This document shows, piece after piece, positions 28,269 to 37,610 of a stretch of DNA of 64,000 nucleotides. The translations under genes and the position numbers were made by a program. This DNA is from Pseudomonas sp. MPC6 (lineage in GTDB: Bacteria; Pseudomonadota; Gammaproteobacteria; Pseudomonadales; Pseudomonadaceae): positions 3,685,001 through 3,749,000 of the forward strand of contig NZ_CP034783.1 of assembly GCF_006094435.1 (NCBI RefSeq). Direction: 5' to 3'. Position 1 is the first letter of the stretch. Each line of letters opens with the position of its first letter. Under the pieces are notes generated by a model, which did not search any database, was not told where the DNA came from, and saw only the letters and a program-made list of their open reading frames with translations.

Positions 28269-30626
28269 ATGTTTAACCGCATGATCAAGACAACGTTACC
28301 CAATGACGATGTGATCGAGCGGACCTATGCGCCGCATAGCAGCGGGGAACTCCCCATCACGTTGAAGGTGACACCCGTCGACTCGCAGCAACTTCCCGTG
28401 CTCGCTGGCGTCCAGGCGTTCGATGGCCTCGAACGGCTGACCCGACTCATCGTCGGCCCGCGTATCGAGGAATATGAATACAACGCCAGTCAGCGGCGGG
28501 TCAGTAGACGCATTACTCCCGCGAAACAGGCTATCGAGTACGTCTATACACCAGGGCTGCCAGATCAACCCATCGCAGTCAACTCCCATGAGGGTGAACA
28601 ATCGCTATTTGACTATGACGTCAAGACCGCCCGCCTGGATGCTTCGCAAAACAGCGAGGGTAGCCATGGGTTCGATTACGACAGTGCGGCCAATTTAACT
28701 GAACATCGCTGGAAGCTGGATGGCAAAACCTGGACTACCGGGTACAGCCACTCATTGAAGGGGCGACAATTGGCACGCTCGGATGTCAACAATATCCAGT
28801 GTCAATATACCTATGGGAAGTTTACGGCGCGACTTGAAAATATCTGTCAGGAGAGCTTGCTGGCCGAATTCGAGTACGACCCTTGCGGCCGTCTGTGCCG
28901 CACCCTCTGCACCGATACCCTAGCCAACACAACACTGACCACAGAACTTGAATTCGACGATCAAGGTCGCGAAATCCTGCGTACCTTGAAGGTGAGCGAC
29001 AAGCCGACCCGAACCATCAGCCAGACTTGGCAAACCGACGATCGACTGTCCACTCGCCATCTGAAAACAGACAGTCAAAGCCTGCTCCTCGAAGAGTTCT
29101 TCTATGACGCGCGGGGCCGCCTGAATATTCATATTTATTCAGGAGATGAATTGCCCCAGGACCGTTACGGTCATGAGATCACCCAACAAATATTCATCTT
29201 TGATGCCTTGGACAATATCCTGGAATGCCAGACCGTTTTTAAAGACGGCACCCTTGACCACGCCGAATTCACTTATGGGCCTGACGATTCCTGCCAGTTG
29301 AAAAGCGTAAGCCACAGCCACCCCTCCTACGTCCCACAGTGTATTGAATTCAAATACGATCTGAACGGCAACATGCTCAACGACGAACAAGGCCGTCACC
29401 TGCACTATGACAGCCAGGGGCGCTTACTTGACGTCAGCCCTGCGCTGGGAGTTGCCGAGACGACCTATCGCTACGACAGCCACAACCACCTCTTCGGCGT
29501 TACGCGTTCGGGTGAAGAAACCCTGCGCTTTTATCAGAACGATCGCCTGAGCAATACCGTAACAGGTGATATCCACCGGCAATATCTCTACAACCAGGAT
29601 CATCCGCTGGCTCAACAACAATCAGGTGATGCCGGGCAGACCTTGCTGTTAATGACCGACGGTAAACACAGTGTAGTGGGTGAAAGCCAGGGAACCGAAC
29701 TGCGCACCGCTACCTATAATGCCTATGGCGAACGCAGCGGCGACAGTTCGCTGCAGAGCCTGCTGGCTTTCAATGGTGAAGTCTGCGAAGAAACCGGCGG
29801 CTGGTACATGCTCGGCCGTGGCTATAGAGCCTATAACCCGGTCCTGATGCGTTTTCACAGCCCGGACAACGAAAGCCCATTTGGTGCTGGCGGGATCAAT
29901 CCGTATCAGTACTGCCTGGGCGATCCGATTAATTTCAGTGATCCGACCGGACATAGTGTCGCTTGGGATATTGCTGGAATTGGCTTTTCCGCGATGTCCC
30001 TGTTCAGCGGTAACCCACTGCTGGTGTTTTTTGGCGTTATTGGCATGTTAGCAGGGCAAACGGCGTTGACCGCAGGCATCATAGGCGATCAAAAAACTGC
30101 GAATGACGCGAGAACCGTAGCGTTGATTGCCGGGTTTGCCGAGATGGGGGTCGGAATGTTGACCAGGGGGGTGGGACAGAAGGCTTCCCGGCATCTGTTG
30201 CAAAGAGCCGAAGACGCCACTAATCCTTTGGCTGGCAGTCCTTTTTCACAAAGGACGATGGACGCGCTTAAAAATGCCGACATTAGTTTGCCGCGATTCA
30301 AGGCTAAGCCTTATTCGAAAAACACAATGAGCGCGCTTCAAAATTCCGACATTAGTTTGCCGCGAGCCACGGTTGCGCCTTTTTCGCCAAACACGATGAA
30401 CGCGCTTCCACAAACCGATTTTAATTTGCCGAGAGCTACGGCGAGGCCGTTTTCTGAAAATACGATAAATGCACTTGAACGCAACATTCCAGACCTGCGC
30501 GTTCCAAAAGAACTTTTAACCAGCCAACCCAACGACAACTGGACAATGAGTTCTAAACGGTTCTGGCCTGACGGAATGTACCTTCCAGAGTACAATAAAG
30601 CGGCATTAACGATTCGCACAGTCTAA
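25770..30626 (+). CDS. RHS/YD-repeat protein RHS2 with membrane and repeat tip
   Basis: 1,618 residues from ATG 25770 (a GTG at 25734 would add 12). Residues 1-833 match RHS1. The rest is a different YD-repeat stretch and a complete RHS core ending GAGGINPYQYCLGDPINFSD, then PTGH (Asp1391). The tip (1396-1618) begins with hydrophobic segments (about 1397-1465: AGIGFSAMSLFSG, LLVFFGVIGMLAG, VALIAGFAEMGVGML). Next come four 23-residue repeats (1491-1582) and a short tail. The reading frame is intact here, unlike RHS1. The tip is not recognised; the hydrophobic part suggests membrane insertion. No immunity-like gene follows before the fimbrial operon. Confidence 0.88.
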   Translation: MSAKTAVHSNAFNFLSFVQSGVDPRTGQYTVNLALPEIKANDLSGPVVPASLSFNPYNTRDSGFGVGWELRLSQYDADKQVIALSSGETFKVTGSSSTDPTRLLMAEQKIESFHFHRDTPNRYRIVHKSGVVEILGREGDLFLPQSIYSVEGHEVSLRYLPFNNGISRLHTVTDAQGSTLLEINLPTSAVEILLRPDGTPGGGLARFEMKLRNSGSGNEVYEVVLPTADASWRFTYQKVNGLLCITEVKTPVGGHETIVYAGVGHSFPGNARAPLPRVWKHQIRPGFKQPMLEVHYAYDNSELPGSSNNFLGNNAPIGWDDNGLDNLYKAAGRYQYGTTETHYADEVPVRRIERTFNRFHLISEEKTTQGQNIHQVLTTYYADDKLEEPFSNQAPQCQLPRRVESRWGLEGGTWRPENVLTAYDTHGNLTEQTQANGVKERYSYFPAAGIPGECPPDPHGFVRHLHEQTVTPASDREKGAPVLRTRNRYDLMPPVQGTAEDAWLVLTEETLLQVEGDQEHALQHSAYLTFNQPRDPLQHGRREQQAITLNGRTTTTDYAYRKLPSAFAGETVLQTTEILKGFDHGVDGTDTKKTVTLEHSLLHGEPLLTRDDSDVEIRYTYDALLRVTCETVAPDTDYVASRTYRYVLTNADGQQACQEATDVKGVRTLTLFDGLNRVIKEQRQDPDHRTGALAQAFRDTYYATYDALGQRVEDIELDWRSADEEDDLQLRSQYRYDDWGEQRSVVRPDGVEEHEVSDPITQTTTTWIEGMGKTVTHNNLFDKPDNVKRYKQGDEPSDPLAEPYSEHRYHYDGLGRTAHEFDALGYKTAYVYDMFNRMIKTTLPNDDVIERTYAPHSSGELPITLKVTPVDSQQLPVLAGVQAFDGLERLTRLIVGPRIEEYEYNASQRRVSRRITPAKQAIEYVYTPGLPDQPIAVNSHEGEQSLFDYDVKTARLDASQNSEGSHGFDYDSAANLTEHRWKLDGKTWTTGYSHSLKGRQLARSDVNNIQCQYTYGKFTARLENICQESLLAEFEYDPCGRLCRTLCTDTLANTTLTTELEFDDQGREILRTLKVSDKPTRTISQTWQTDDRLSTRHLKTDSQSLLLEEFFYDARGRLNIHIYSGDELPQDRYGHEITQQIFIFDALDNILECQTVFKDGTLDHAEFTYGPDDSCQLKSVSHSHPSYVPQCIEFKYDLNGNMLNDEQGRHLHYDSQGRLLDVSPALGVAETTYRYDSHNHLFGVTRSGEETLRFYQNDRLSNTVTGDIHRQYLYNQDHPLAQQQSGDAGQTLLLMTDGKHSVVGESQGTELRTATYNAYGERSGDSSLQSLLAFNGEVCEETGGWYMLGRGYRAYNPVLMRFHSPDNESPFGAGGINPYQYCLGDPINFSDPTGHSVAWDIAGIGFSAMSLFSGNPLLVFFGVIGMLAGQTALTAGIIGDQKTANDARTVALIAGFAEMGVGMLTRGVGQKASRHLLQRAEDATNPLAGSPFSQRTMDALKNADISLPRFKAKPYSKNTMSALQNSDISLPRATVAPFSPNTMNALPQTDFNLPRATARPFSENTINALERNIPDLRVPKELLTSQPNDNWTMSSKRFWPDGMYLPEYNKAALTIRTV
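30240..30515 (+). repeat. Four 69-bp tandem repeats in the RHS2 tip
   Basis: Four in-frame units at 30240, 30309, 30378 and 30447 encode 23-residue repeats of the form PFS-x-NTM-x-AL-x(4)-D-x-x-LPR. The first two are closest to each other; the fourth is degenerate. They follow the hydrophobic part of the tip. Confidence 0.85.
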
Positions 30627-30657
30627 CTTTGACGAACACACGCAATTTAACTTTGAC

Positions 30658-30689
30658 GCCAAGTGCTATTCATTTGAATAGCACTTGGC
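30658..30689. repeat. 15-bp perfect palindrome downstream of RHS2
   Basis: Arms GCCAAGTGCTATTCA and its exact complement are separated by 2 bp. It lies 32 bp after the RHS2 stop. It lacks a T-run on the plus side, so it may be a rho-independent-like barrier, an RNA-stability hairpin, or a protein site. Confidence 0.7.
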
Positions 30690-30874
30690 GCTCGCATTTG
30701 CGCCTTCCATTCATGTGCAAATAATATTGAGAGTTCTCTCATATACCGCCCCCGCCCTGCCCCCTAACATCCCTCCCGCCGAGACACCTGACACTTTACC
30801 CCTACCCTCTACACACTACCCGGTCATGTCTCGCGCTTCAAACTACGACCGCTGTCATAACAGGATTTATTGAC

Positions 30875-31417
30875 ATGAAAAAAGCGCTTCTCGCTATCTC
30901 CATCGGCCTGGCCGCCGGCCTCGCCGGCACTTCGGCACTCGCCAACACTGGCACGATCAACTTCGAAGGCATGATTACCAGCAGCACCTGCTCGATCGAG
31001 GTGATCAACCCTGGTGACGGTAGCCCCGGCAACCTGGTCAAAATGGTCGGGGTCGATGCCAGCCGCTTCACTGCCATCGGTCAAGAATACGGTGGGAAAA
31101 TCTTCGACTTGCGTGTCCATGGGGGCTCCGGTTGTGCTCTGGATCCAGATAACCCTAACGTCGCCACGGTGACTTTCTCCGGCCTTCCGGATGATAGCGA
31201 CACTTATTTTGCAGTCTCGGAAGCCCAAGGCGTTGCAATCGCACTGAGGGATGCTAACAACAAGCTGCTGGCTCCCGGCTCGGAAAGCGACGAATACTCG
31301 ATAAACGCTGACCGTCCGACCGACCTGCGATTCTACGCCACCTATCGCTCCATTGCGACTGCAGTGACTCCAGGCGCAGCCTCCGCAGACATCCAGTTCA
31401 GCGTCGCCGTGAACTGA
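30875..31417 (+). CDS. Type 1-like fimbrial major subunit
   Basis: 180 residues with a Sec signal peptide (MKKALLAISIGLAAGLAG...ALA) and a FimA-type pilin fold: NTGTINFEGMITSSTCSIEV with the first disulfide cysteine, and GGSGCALDP with the second. The end SADIQFSVAVN is the C-terminal beta-strand read by the chaperone. First gene of a chaperone-usher operon (30875-35968). It would polymerise on the cell surface by donor-strand exchange. The 248 bp before it hold the palindrome at 30658 and no gene. Confidence 0.92.
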   Translation: MKKALLAISIGLAAGLAGTSALANTGTINFEGMITSSTCSIEVINPGDGSPGNLVKMVGVDASRFTAIGQEYGGKIFDLRVHGGSGCALDPDNPNVATVTFSGLPDDSDTYFAVSEAQGVAIALRDANNKLLAPGSESDEYSINADRPTDLRFYATYRSIATAVTPGAASADIQFSVAVN

Positions 31418-31519
31418 TACACCCCTGGCCCCCGTCGACATACAGCCTGTAACCGCTGGCGGGGGCACTCTGACAATCGCTCGGATACGTGCTCCACGTC
31501 CAGGCAAAAGGTATTTCCC

Positions 31520-32275
31520 ATGTTCGGCTTGATCAAACAGGTTGCCGCTTGCCGGCCAGCCATGGGCGCCTGCATGACCTTGTTCATGTTGGCGGCCCAT
31601 ATTCCCGCCAGCCAGGCGGCTCTGACCATCAGCAGTACCCGAGTGGTATTCGAGAGCGACAAGCGCAGCGTTTCATTAATCGTCGCCAACCCAAGCGACA
31701 GGCCTTTCGCCGTGCAAACCTGGGTCAATACCGCGGCCGACGATACGACTACCGCTGTGCCGTTCATACCCTCGCCACCCTTGTTCCGGCTCAATCCCGG
31801 CAAACAGCAACAGGTGCAAATCAACGGGCTGCCCAACAGCTTGCCGTCGGATCGGGAGTCGGTCTTCTACTTCAATGTCCAGGAAATTCCGCAGGTCACA
31901 GCCAACGAAGGCAACGTACTCAATATCGCCCTGCGCACCCGGATCAAACTGTTTTATCGACCCGCTCAACTAAAAGGCCATTCCATCATCCACCTCAAAG
32001 ACCTGCAATGGTCTATCCGCCAGGTTGATGGTCAAGCGCAACTACAGGTCCACAACCCTTCCCCGTTCCATGTTTCCTTCAGCCGTATCGATGTAAGCGG
32101 CGCCGGTCAGAGCCAAAAGCTTACGAGCGCCGAGATGGTCGGGCCATTCGCCAGCCAGCGTTATGCCCTGGACGGAATCAAGGCGGCTTCAGGCCTGCAA
32201 GTGGAGTTTGCGGCGATCAACGACTACGGCGGCTACAGCACACCGCTGCTGCAGCCAATCCAGTTGAGCCCTTGA
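31520..32275 (+). CDS. Periplasmic fimbrial chaperone (PapD family)
   Basis: 251 residues, signal peptide ending about ASQA, then LTISSTRVVFESDKRSVSLI, the conserved N-terminal G1/A1 region with the Arg used for subunit binding. LFRLNPGKQQQVQI and FYFNVQEIP are the family signature motifs. It holds subunits in the periplasm and passes them to the usher at 32313. Gap to the pilin gene is 102 bp, to the usher 37 bp. Confidence 0.93.
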   Translation: MFGLIKQVAACRPAMGACMTLFMLAAHIPASQAALTISSTRVVFESDKRSVSLIVANPSDRPFAVQTWVNTAADDTTTAVPFIPSPPLFRLNPGKQQQVQINGLPNSLPSDRESVFYFNVQEIPQVTANEGNVLNIALRTRIKLFYRPAQLKGHSIIHLKDLQWSIRQVDGQAQLQVHNPSPFHVSFSRIDVSGAGQSQKLTSAEMVGPFASQRYALDGIKAASGLQVEFAAINDYGGYSTPLLQPIQLSP

Positions 32276-32312
32276 GGGCTGCCCACGGCCTTTTTCCGTC
32301 AGGATAACGTTT

Positions 32313-34826
32313 ATGACCCTATTCCCCGGACATCGACTGGCGCTCACTCGCCTGCGGTTTATCCAGCTATTTGTTCTCGGCAGCAGCACCGCCTTATTGG
32401 AAATCAAGCCCGCGCACGCCGTTCCGGGCACCGGGTTTCAAGCCGGGTTCATGCACCAGAGCCCAAGCCACGCCAGCGATGCGGGTGCGCTGGCCTTGGA
32501 TGCACTGGCTAACGGCGCAGACCTTGGACCGGGGCAGTATGCGGTCGACATCCAGGTCAATTTTCGCTATTTCGGCCGCCGCGATATAGATTTCGAACTC
32601 AGCCCCGAAGGCGATCGACTCCTGCCCTGCCTGTCGGCGGAACTGTTGGAGGCGTTCGGCGTGCGGCTGGAGAGCCTGGCCGATCCGGCGCTGATGCAAA
32701 ACGCCTGCGTCGATTTGAAGACGCTTATCCCGAGTGCCACCACCGAATTCCATGGCAACGACTTGCGCCTCGATGTTTCAATCCCGCAAATCGCCATGCG
32801 GCGAGACATGATCGGCCAGGTTGACCCCGAACTGTGGGACTACGGCATCAATGCCGCCTTCGTCAATTACCAGACCTCGGCCCAACAAGGCAGGAGCAGC
32901 TACGCAGGCAATTCCAGCAGCCAGGACCTGTACCTCAACAGCGGCGTGAACCTGGGACCCTGGCGCTTGCGCACCAACCAGAGCCTGCGCCAGGATGACC
33001 AAGGGCAGCGCAGCTGGAGTAGAGCCTACGCCTACGCACAACGGGATCTGCCGGGGATGAACGCCAACCTGACCCTGGGCGAAACATCCACCCCGGGTGA
33101 CGCATTCAAGTCTTTGCCGCTCAAGGGCGTGATTATCCGCTCGGACCAAAGCATGCTGCCCGATGTGCTGCAAAGCTATGCGCCGATCATCCGTGGCGTC
33201 GCGCTAAGCCGGGCCAAAGTCGAGGTGCTGCAGAACGGCTATCCGATCTACTCCACCTATGTCAGCGCCGGCCCTTACGAAATCGATGACCTGAGTACGG
33301 CCGGCGGCAGCGGCGAACTCGAGATCGTCGTGACGGAGGCCGACGGGCAGGTCCGCCGTTTCACCCAACCCTACGCCACCCTCGGCAACCTCCTGCGCGA
33401 AGGGACCTGGCGATACAGCGCCAGTGTCGGACGCTACAACGCGTCAACCAAGCTCGAAGACCCTCTGCTTTGGCAGGGAACCTTGGCCATGGGGACCGGT
33501 TGGGGCTCGACCCTGTACGGTGGCCTGATGGCCAGCGAGTTTTACCGGGCCGGCAACGCCGGCGTCGCCAAGGATATCGGCGCCTTGGGGGCTCTGTCCT
33601 TCGACGTCACTCACTCCAGTGCAGAGGTTGATACTTCGGACACCGATTCGACGCAGGGCATGAGCTACGCGATCAAGTACGGAAAGTCGTTTCAGAGCCG
33701 GACCAACCTGCGTTTCGCCGGGTATCGCTACTCGACGGAAGGTTACCGCGACTTCGACGAAGCCGTGCGCCAGCGCAGTCGCGATTCCGCTTTTCACGGC
33801 AGCCGACGCAGTCGCCTGGAGGCAACGGTTTACCAGAATATCGGCAAGCAGAGCTCTCTCGGCCTGACACTGTCTCAGGAAGATTACTGGCGCAGCGATT
33901 ATGAGCGCAGGCAATTTCAGTTCAACTTCAACACCCTTCATCGGGGCGTCAGCTATAACCTGTTTGCCAGCCAATCGCTCACAGACCGCGACAATGTCAG
34001 TGATCGACAATTAGGTCTGAGCGTTTCGATGCCTCTGGACTTCGGCAGTGCGAGTACCGCAACCTTTGATTTGCTCAAAAGCGGCGATACATACAGTCAG
34101 CGAGCCAGTCTCAGTGGCAACACCGATGACAGCCGCCTCAGCTATCAGGCCTCCGTGGCCCGCGATAATCTGCAACAGCAATCCGCCACGCTCGCCGCTG
34201 GTTACCAGACACCCCACGGGAATCTGGGTGCAGGCCTGACCCAGGGCCGCGACCATCGCAGCCTCTCACTCAATGCCAGTGGTGCGATTCTGCTCCACGC
34301 CGACGGCCTCGAACTGGGTCCGTACCTGGGCGAAACGGCCGGACTGATCGAAGTTCCGGATATCGCCGGAGTCGGCGTCGCCAATGCCGCCGGAGTGCGC
34401 ACCAATGCCCGCGGTTATGCGCTTGTGCCTTACCTGCGGCCCTATCGGGCGAATCAGATTGCACTGGAGACTGACCAAATGGGTCCCGAAGTGGAAATCG
34501 ACAATGGCGCGACCCAGGTTGTGCCCCGGCGCGGCGCGATAGTGAAAGCCAGTTTTACCGCGCGCAAGATCAGTCGACTGATCATCACCGGACGCACGGC
34601 GACCGGTCTTCCACTGCCGTTCGGCGCACAAATCAGCAACGTTCAGGGCGAGACCATCGGCGTCGTCGGTCAGGCAGGACAAGTCATGCTGGCGACCAGC
34701 GCCGAACCGCAACGACTTGAGGTGCGTTGGGGCGAAGAAGGCGAGCAGCGCTGCCAAATGAGCATCGACCCTCAAACGATGGAGCAGGCTCAGGGTTATC
34801 GCCTGCAAGAAGTGTCGTGCCTCTAG
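32313..34826 (+). CDS. Outer-membrane fimbrial usher
   Basis: 837 residues. The order of domains is that of FimD/PapC ushers: signal peptide, periplasmic N-terminal domain (FQAGFMHQS, then VDIQVNFRYFGRRDIDFEL), a 24-strand barrel with the plug (GPYEIDDLSTAGGSGELEIV), and C-terminal domains (FTARKISRLIITGRTATGLP, then FGAQISNVQGETIGVVGQAG). Two cysteines near the end (QRC, VSC) fit the family. Slightly shorter than a typical 850-residue usher but appears complete. AGGATA precedes ATG 32313. Confidence 0.94.
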   Translation: MTLFPGHRLALTRLRFIQLFVLGSSTALLEIKPAHAVPGTGFQAGFMHQSPSHASDAGALALDALANGADLGPGQYAVDIQVNFRYFGRRDIDFELSPEGDRLLPCLSAELLEAFGVRLESLADPALMQNACVDLKTLIPSATTEFHGNDLRLDVSIPQIAMRRDMIGQVDPELWDYGINAAFVNYQTSAQQGRSSYAGNSSSQDLYLNSGVNLGPWRLRTNQSLRQDDQGQRSWSRAYAYAQRDLPGMNANLTLGETSTPGDAFKSLPLKGVIIRSDQSMLPDVLQSYAPIIRGVALSRAKVEVLQNGYPIYSTYVSAGPYEIDDLSTAGGSGELEIVVTEADGQVRRFTQPYATLGNLLREGTWRYSASVGRYNASTKLEDPLLWQGTLAMGTGWGSTLYGGLMASEFYRAGNAGVAKDIGALGALSFDVTHSSAEVDTSDTDSTQGMSYAIKYGKSFQSRTNLRFAGYRYSTEGYRDFDEAVRQRSRDSAFHGSRRSRLEATVYQNIGKQSSLGLTLSQEDYWRSDYERRQFQFNFNTLHRGVSYNLFASQSLTDRDNVSDRQLGLSVSMPLDFGSASTATFDLLKSGDTYSQRASLSGNTDDSRLSYQASVARDNLQQQSATLAAGYQTPHGNLGAGLTQGRDHRSLSLNASGAILLHADGLELGPYLGETAGLIEVPDIAGVGVANAAGVRTNARGYALVPYLRPYRANQIALETDQMGPEVEIDNGATQVVPRRGAIVKASFTARKISRLIITGRTATGLPLPFGAQISNVQGETIGVVGQAGQVMLATSAEPQRLEVRWGEEGEQRCQMSIDPQTMEQAQGYRLQEVSCL

Positions 34827-34864
34827 ATCAGAGCAATATTCTCCTCATACCCAGGAAAAAAAAC

Positions 34865-35968
34865 ATGAACGCGACGATACGACATCTGACCGTCCTGACG
34901 GCCCTTGCTGTCGGCCCCATGGCGCAGTCGGCTGTAGCGGCGTCGGACGAAGCCAATGGTTGCCACTGGGGAACCGCACCCGGCCCCATGACATTCAACG
35001 TTGATGTGGGCACAGTCTATGTGCCACGTGATGCGCGGTCCGGGAGTCTGATCGGTACATTCGACAGATATGCCTTTACCAGAAATGCGGAAGGCTTGAG
35101 CCTAGAGTGCTTCAACGACGGCAACCACCGGCTGAGATTCGAGGCAAGCTCCATCGCGCCGGTTTTTTCGGGTACCTTGCCGCCGATAAATGGCGAAGAT
35201 GTTAATGGAAAGGTCCTGGAAACGGGCATCAACAATGGCATCGGCGCCCGCATCCGGTTAGGGTTCCCTTACTCGGGCGATTACGAAAACGAATTCAGGC
35301 CAATTGGGCCGCCTGTCGTGCCTTTTGCGGCTGAAGTCAACCACAGCGTTCCTAGCTCGATCCCCCTGAATTCATTGACCAGCCACGTGACGCTGATCAA
35401 AATCGGGCCTATTGCCCCGGGGACGCAGGTGTTCAACAGCAGATTATTCAGCGGCAGTGTGACGGGCCTCAACACCATCTTCAATTACCAGATCCGGGGT
35501 ACCGTCATACAGTCGCAATGTACCGTGCTGGGCAATCCGGTGAGTGCAAACCCTGTAGATCTGGGCACCTGGCCCGCATCGGACTTCACTCACAAAAACT
35601 ACGGCACCACCCCAATACCCTTTGACATCACCCTCAGCGACTGCGAGTCGGACCCCAACGGCGGTAACGTCGCCACCGCACACATTCGTCTGGACGGGGC
35701 AAAAGGTTCGGTGCACGTGGACGACGGCAGTAACGGGGTGTTCACATTGGGCAATGGCTCCACGGCAAGCGGCATGGGCATTCAAATAATGCTCGAGGAC
35801 GGCATAACCCCGGTTCCACTGGGCACCCAAGTATCGTTAAAGAGAATCGAACCTACTGGGGCCACAAAACTGCCATTTACCGCGCGGTTCTTTCAAACCG
35901 AAAACAGTGTCGATATTCGGGGGGGTGTAGCCAAGGGTGCCCTGAGCTTTACTGTCACCTATCAATAA
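34865..35968 (+). CDS. Fimbrial tip adhesin
   Basis: 367 residues from ATG 34865 (AGGAAA upstream), with signal peptide ending near SAVAA. It has two domains, as in FimH-like adhesins: an N-terminal lectin-like or binding part (about 27-210, with CHWGTAPGPMTF) and a C-terminal pilin domain (QCTVLGNPVSANPVDLGTW, LSDCESDPNGG, ending GALSFTVTYQ). The pilin part carries the paired cysteines and terminal strand for chaperone pairing. Last gene of the operon. Receptor unknown. Confidence 0.88.
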   Translation: MNATIRHLTVLTALAVGPMAQSAVAASDEANGCHWGTAPGPMTFNVDVGTVYVPRDARSGSLIGTFDRYAFTRNAEGLSLECFNDGNHRLRFEASSIAPVFSGTLPPINGEDVNGKVLETGINNGIGARIRLGFPYSGDYENEFRPIGPPVVPFAAEVNHSVPSSIPLNSLTSHVTLIKIGPIAPGTQVFNSRLFSGSVTGLNTIFNYQIRGTVIQSQCTVLGNPVSANPVDLGTWPASDFTHKNYGTTPIPFDITLSDCESDPNGGNVATAHIRLDGAKGSVHVDDGSNGVFTLGNGSTASGMGIQIMLEDGITPVPLGTQVSLKRIEPTGATKLPFTARFFQTENSVDIRGGVAKGALSFTVTYQ

Positions 35969-35973
35969 CCCTG

Positions 35974-35997
35974 CGCAAGCCCTGCCAAGGGCTTGCG
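35974..35997. terminator. Hairpin between convergent adhesin and Ig-like genes
   Basis: CGCAAGCCC and GGGCTTGCG form a 9-bp stem with a 6-nt loop. It lies between the ends of convergent genes and has no clear T-run, so it is a weak candidate for a bidirectional terminator. Confidence 0.5.
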
Positions 35998-36008
35998 TCA
36001 ACGGGATT

Positions 36009-37529
36009 TCAGGCAACCAGCGTCACTTTGAGCCAAGGCAAATGCGCTGATGCCGGATTGGGCGCGGCTTGCCCATTCCAGGTCTGGCCGTTGTCGAAAC
36101 TGATATAGGCTTTTACCGTCAGTTGCGATCCAAGCCTGATGCGGGACAGGAAGTCTGCTTTCGCCATCAGTGCCTCACCCCGGGCGATACCCGCAATCGC
36201 CTGGGCTGGCGTGACCTCATGCTTATCCAGCGCAGCATACCGGATAGTCTTCCCGCTTGAGTCTTCGATGCCCTCGACAAAAATCGAGATACGCTGCTGG
36301 CCCGCACTGAATGGCCAACGCCTGAGAACGATACTGGCACCTTCCGGTGGGACCTTGTCCAGACTCAAAGGCAAACCATCCGCGCTTTCAGGCGCCGGCA
36401 GCCTGTTAGCCGGATAGTTAAGAACGGTCAAGGTGTAGGGGACTGATTCATGGGGTTTGCCGAACTTATCCTTAAAGTGATAAACAACCGGTATAGCCTT
36501 GCCAAAATGCGGTGCCATGTACTCTTTCGGGATTTTGTACTTCCATTCGTCGACACTGATCGGGTCTGCAAGGTAAGCACCCAGTTGACGTGCCACCCCC
36601 CATTGCACCTGGGGTATTTCGCCCGGGTAGAGCTCCGACGCCGGATTCAAGATGACGTTAACGCCGCCTGTTGCATCGGTGGGTTCGAGCGTGCCCCTCA
36701 CTGGCCAGCCAGTGCCCGAGGCTTCAACGACTTTCGCGGGAGGTAGACTGCGCGGGTGAGGTTGAGCCTTGACGATCAGCATTTGCACCTGTGACAGGCC
36801 ACTGGGGGGATTGCCTGCACGATCGGTAATCGTGTACCAGACGTATCGTTCACCGTCATCCTGACTGCGAATCCAGTCACCACCGATATCAATGAACAGT
36901 GGCTGATCATAGTCCTGGGCATTCAACTCTTTGGTGCCGCCGAGAGTTGTTCCGGACAGGCTCCGGTCCCAGTACCAGGCAATGACGTCGCCCACCTTGG
37001 GTGTCGTGTAAGCAGGGAGATGAGCCCTTACCTTGTCTTCATCTTCAAGGTAGTAAGCGGTGAGTTGCTGGGGAGGGAGAATGTCAGGGGGAAATTGCAA
37101 CTTGCTGGTCGCCGCCAAAATCGGTGGGCGGGTGTCGATGGTAATGGTCACAGGGTACGATTGCGTCGGATTATCCGGATCGCCGGACCAGTTCTTTGCG
37201 TCGTAACGCAAGACCAGCGGGCCTTGTCTGTTCGCCCACTTATCGCTGGGAATATTGACGAACAGATCCTCAGGCTGGATGGGGTGTACCGTCCAATGTT
37301 TGGCGGCAACCTCGTCATCGTCCAGAAAGATACGGACACGCTCTGGAAACGCTACAGAGGGCAGCGAGTTCTGCCAGAGGGGAAAGGTGACCTTCAACGG
37401 TTGAACCAGAGCGCTGGCGGGTATGAGGTTGATGTCGCCACCGGGGACATCGGGTAGTGCAGCCGGCACATGGGGCGCGACGAGTTCTCTGGCGTTTTCA
37501 GGGGATGTTTCGGGTGCGGATCCAGGCAT
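36009..37529 (-). CDS. Ig-like repeat protein (family of 22503-24323)
   Basis: 506 residues, no signal peptide. Repeated beta units carry PAYTTPKVGDVIAWYWDRSL and DRAGNPPSGLSQV; the C terminus KAYISFDNGQTWNG parallels the 606-residue gene of the RHS1 operon. The opening PGGDINLIPASALVQPLKVT resembles the LPLVVNIPAW start of the 661-residue gene nearby. A lux-box-like site with TTTAAT 22 nt away lies upstream (37611-37657). Role unknown: a surface, matrix or secreted component is inferred from family and context. Confidence 0.7.
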   Translation of the reverse strand: MPGSAPETSPENARELVAPHVPAALPDVPGGDINLIPASALVQPLKVTFPLWQNSLPSVAFPERVRIFLDDDEVAAKHWTVHPIQPEDLFVNIPSDKWANRQGPLVLRYDAKNWSGDPDNPTQSYPVTITIDTRPPILAATSKLQFPPDILPPQQLTAYYLEDEDKVRAHLPAYTTPKVGDVIAWYWDRSLSGTTLGGTKELNAQDYDQPLFIDIGGDWIRSQDDGERYVWYTITDRAGNPPSGLSQVQMLIVKAQPHPRSLPPAKVVEASGTGWPVRGTLEPTDATGGVNVILNPASELYPGEIPQVQWGVARQLGAYLADPISVDEWKYKIPKEYMAPHFGKAIPVVYHFKDKFGKPHESVPYTLTVLNYPANRLPAPESADGLPLSLDKVPPEGASIVLRRWPFSAGQQRISIFVEGIEDSSGKTIRYAALDKHEVTPAQAIAGIARGEALMAKADFLSRIRLGSQLTVKAYISFDNGQTWNGQAAPNPASAHLPWLKVTLVA

Positions 37530-37610
37530 CGGTGTTCTCCCTCACGTGGCAGCGAAGAGGCAGAATGAACCAGCAACGCTGGCCTCTTCACGCAGTTGGC
37601 ATGAATGGCC

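Noticed and set aside
12321..30626. A Tc insecticidal toxin complex (TcA/TcB/TcC)
   Set aside because: RHS genes resemble the TcC shell, but no TcA pore or TcB-type proteins are present; the partners are P47-like and Ig-like proteins.
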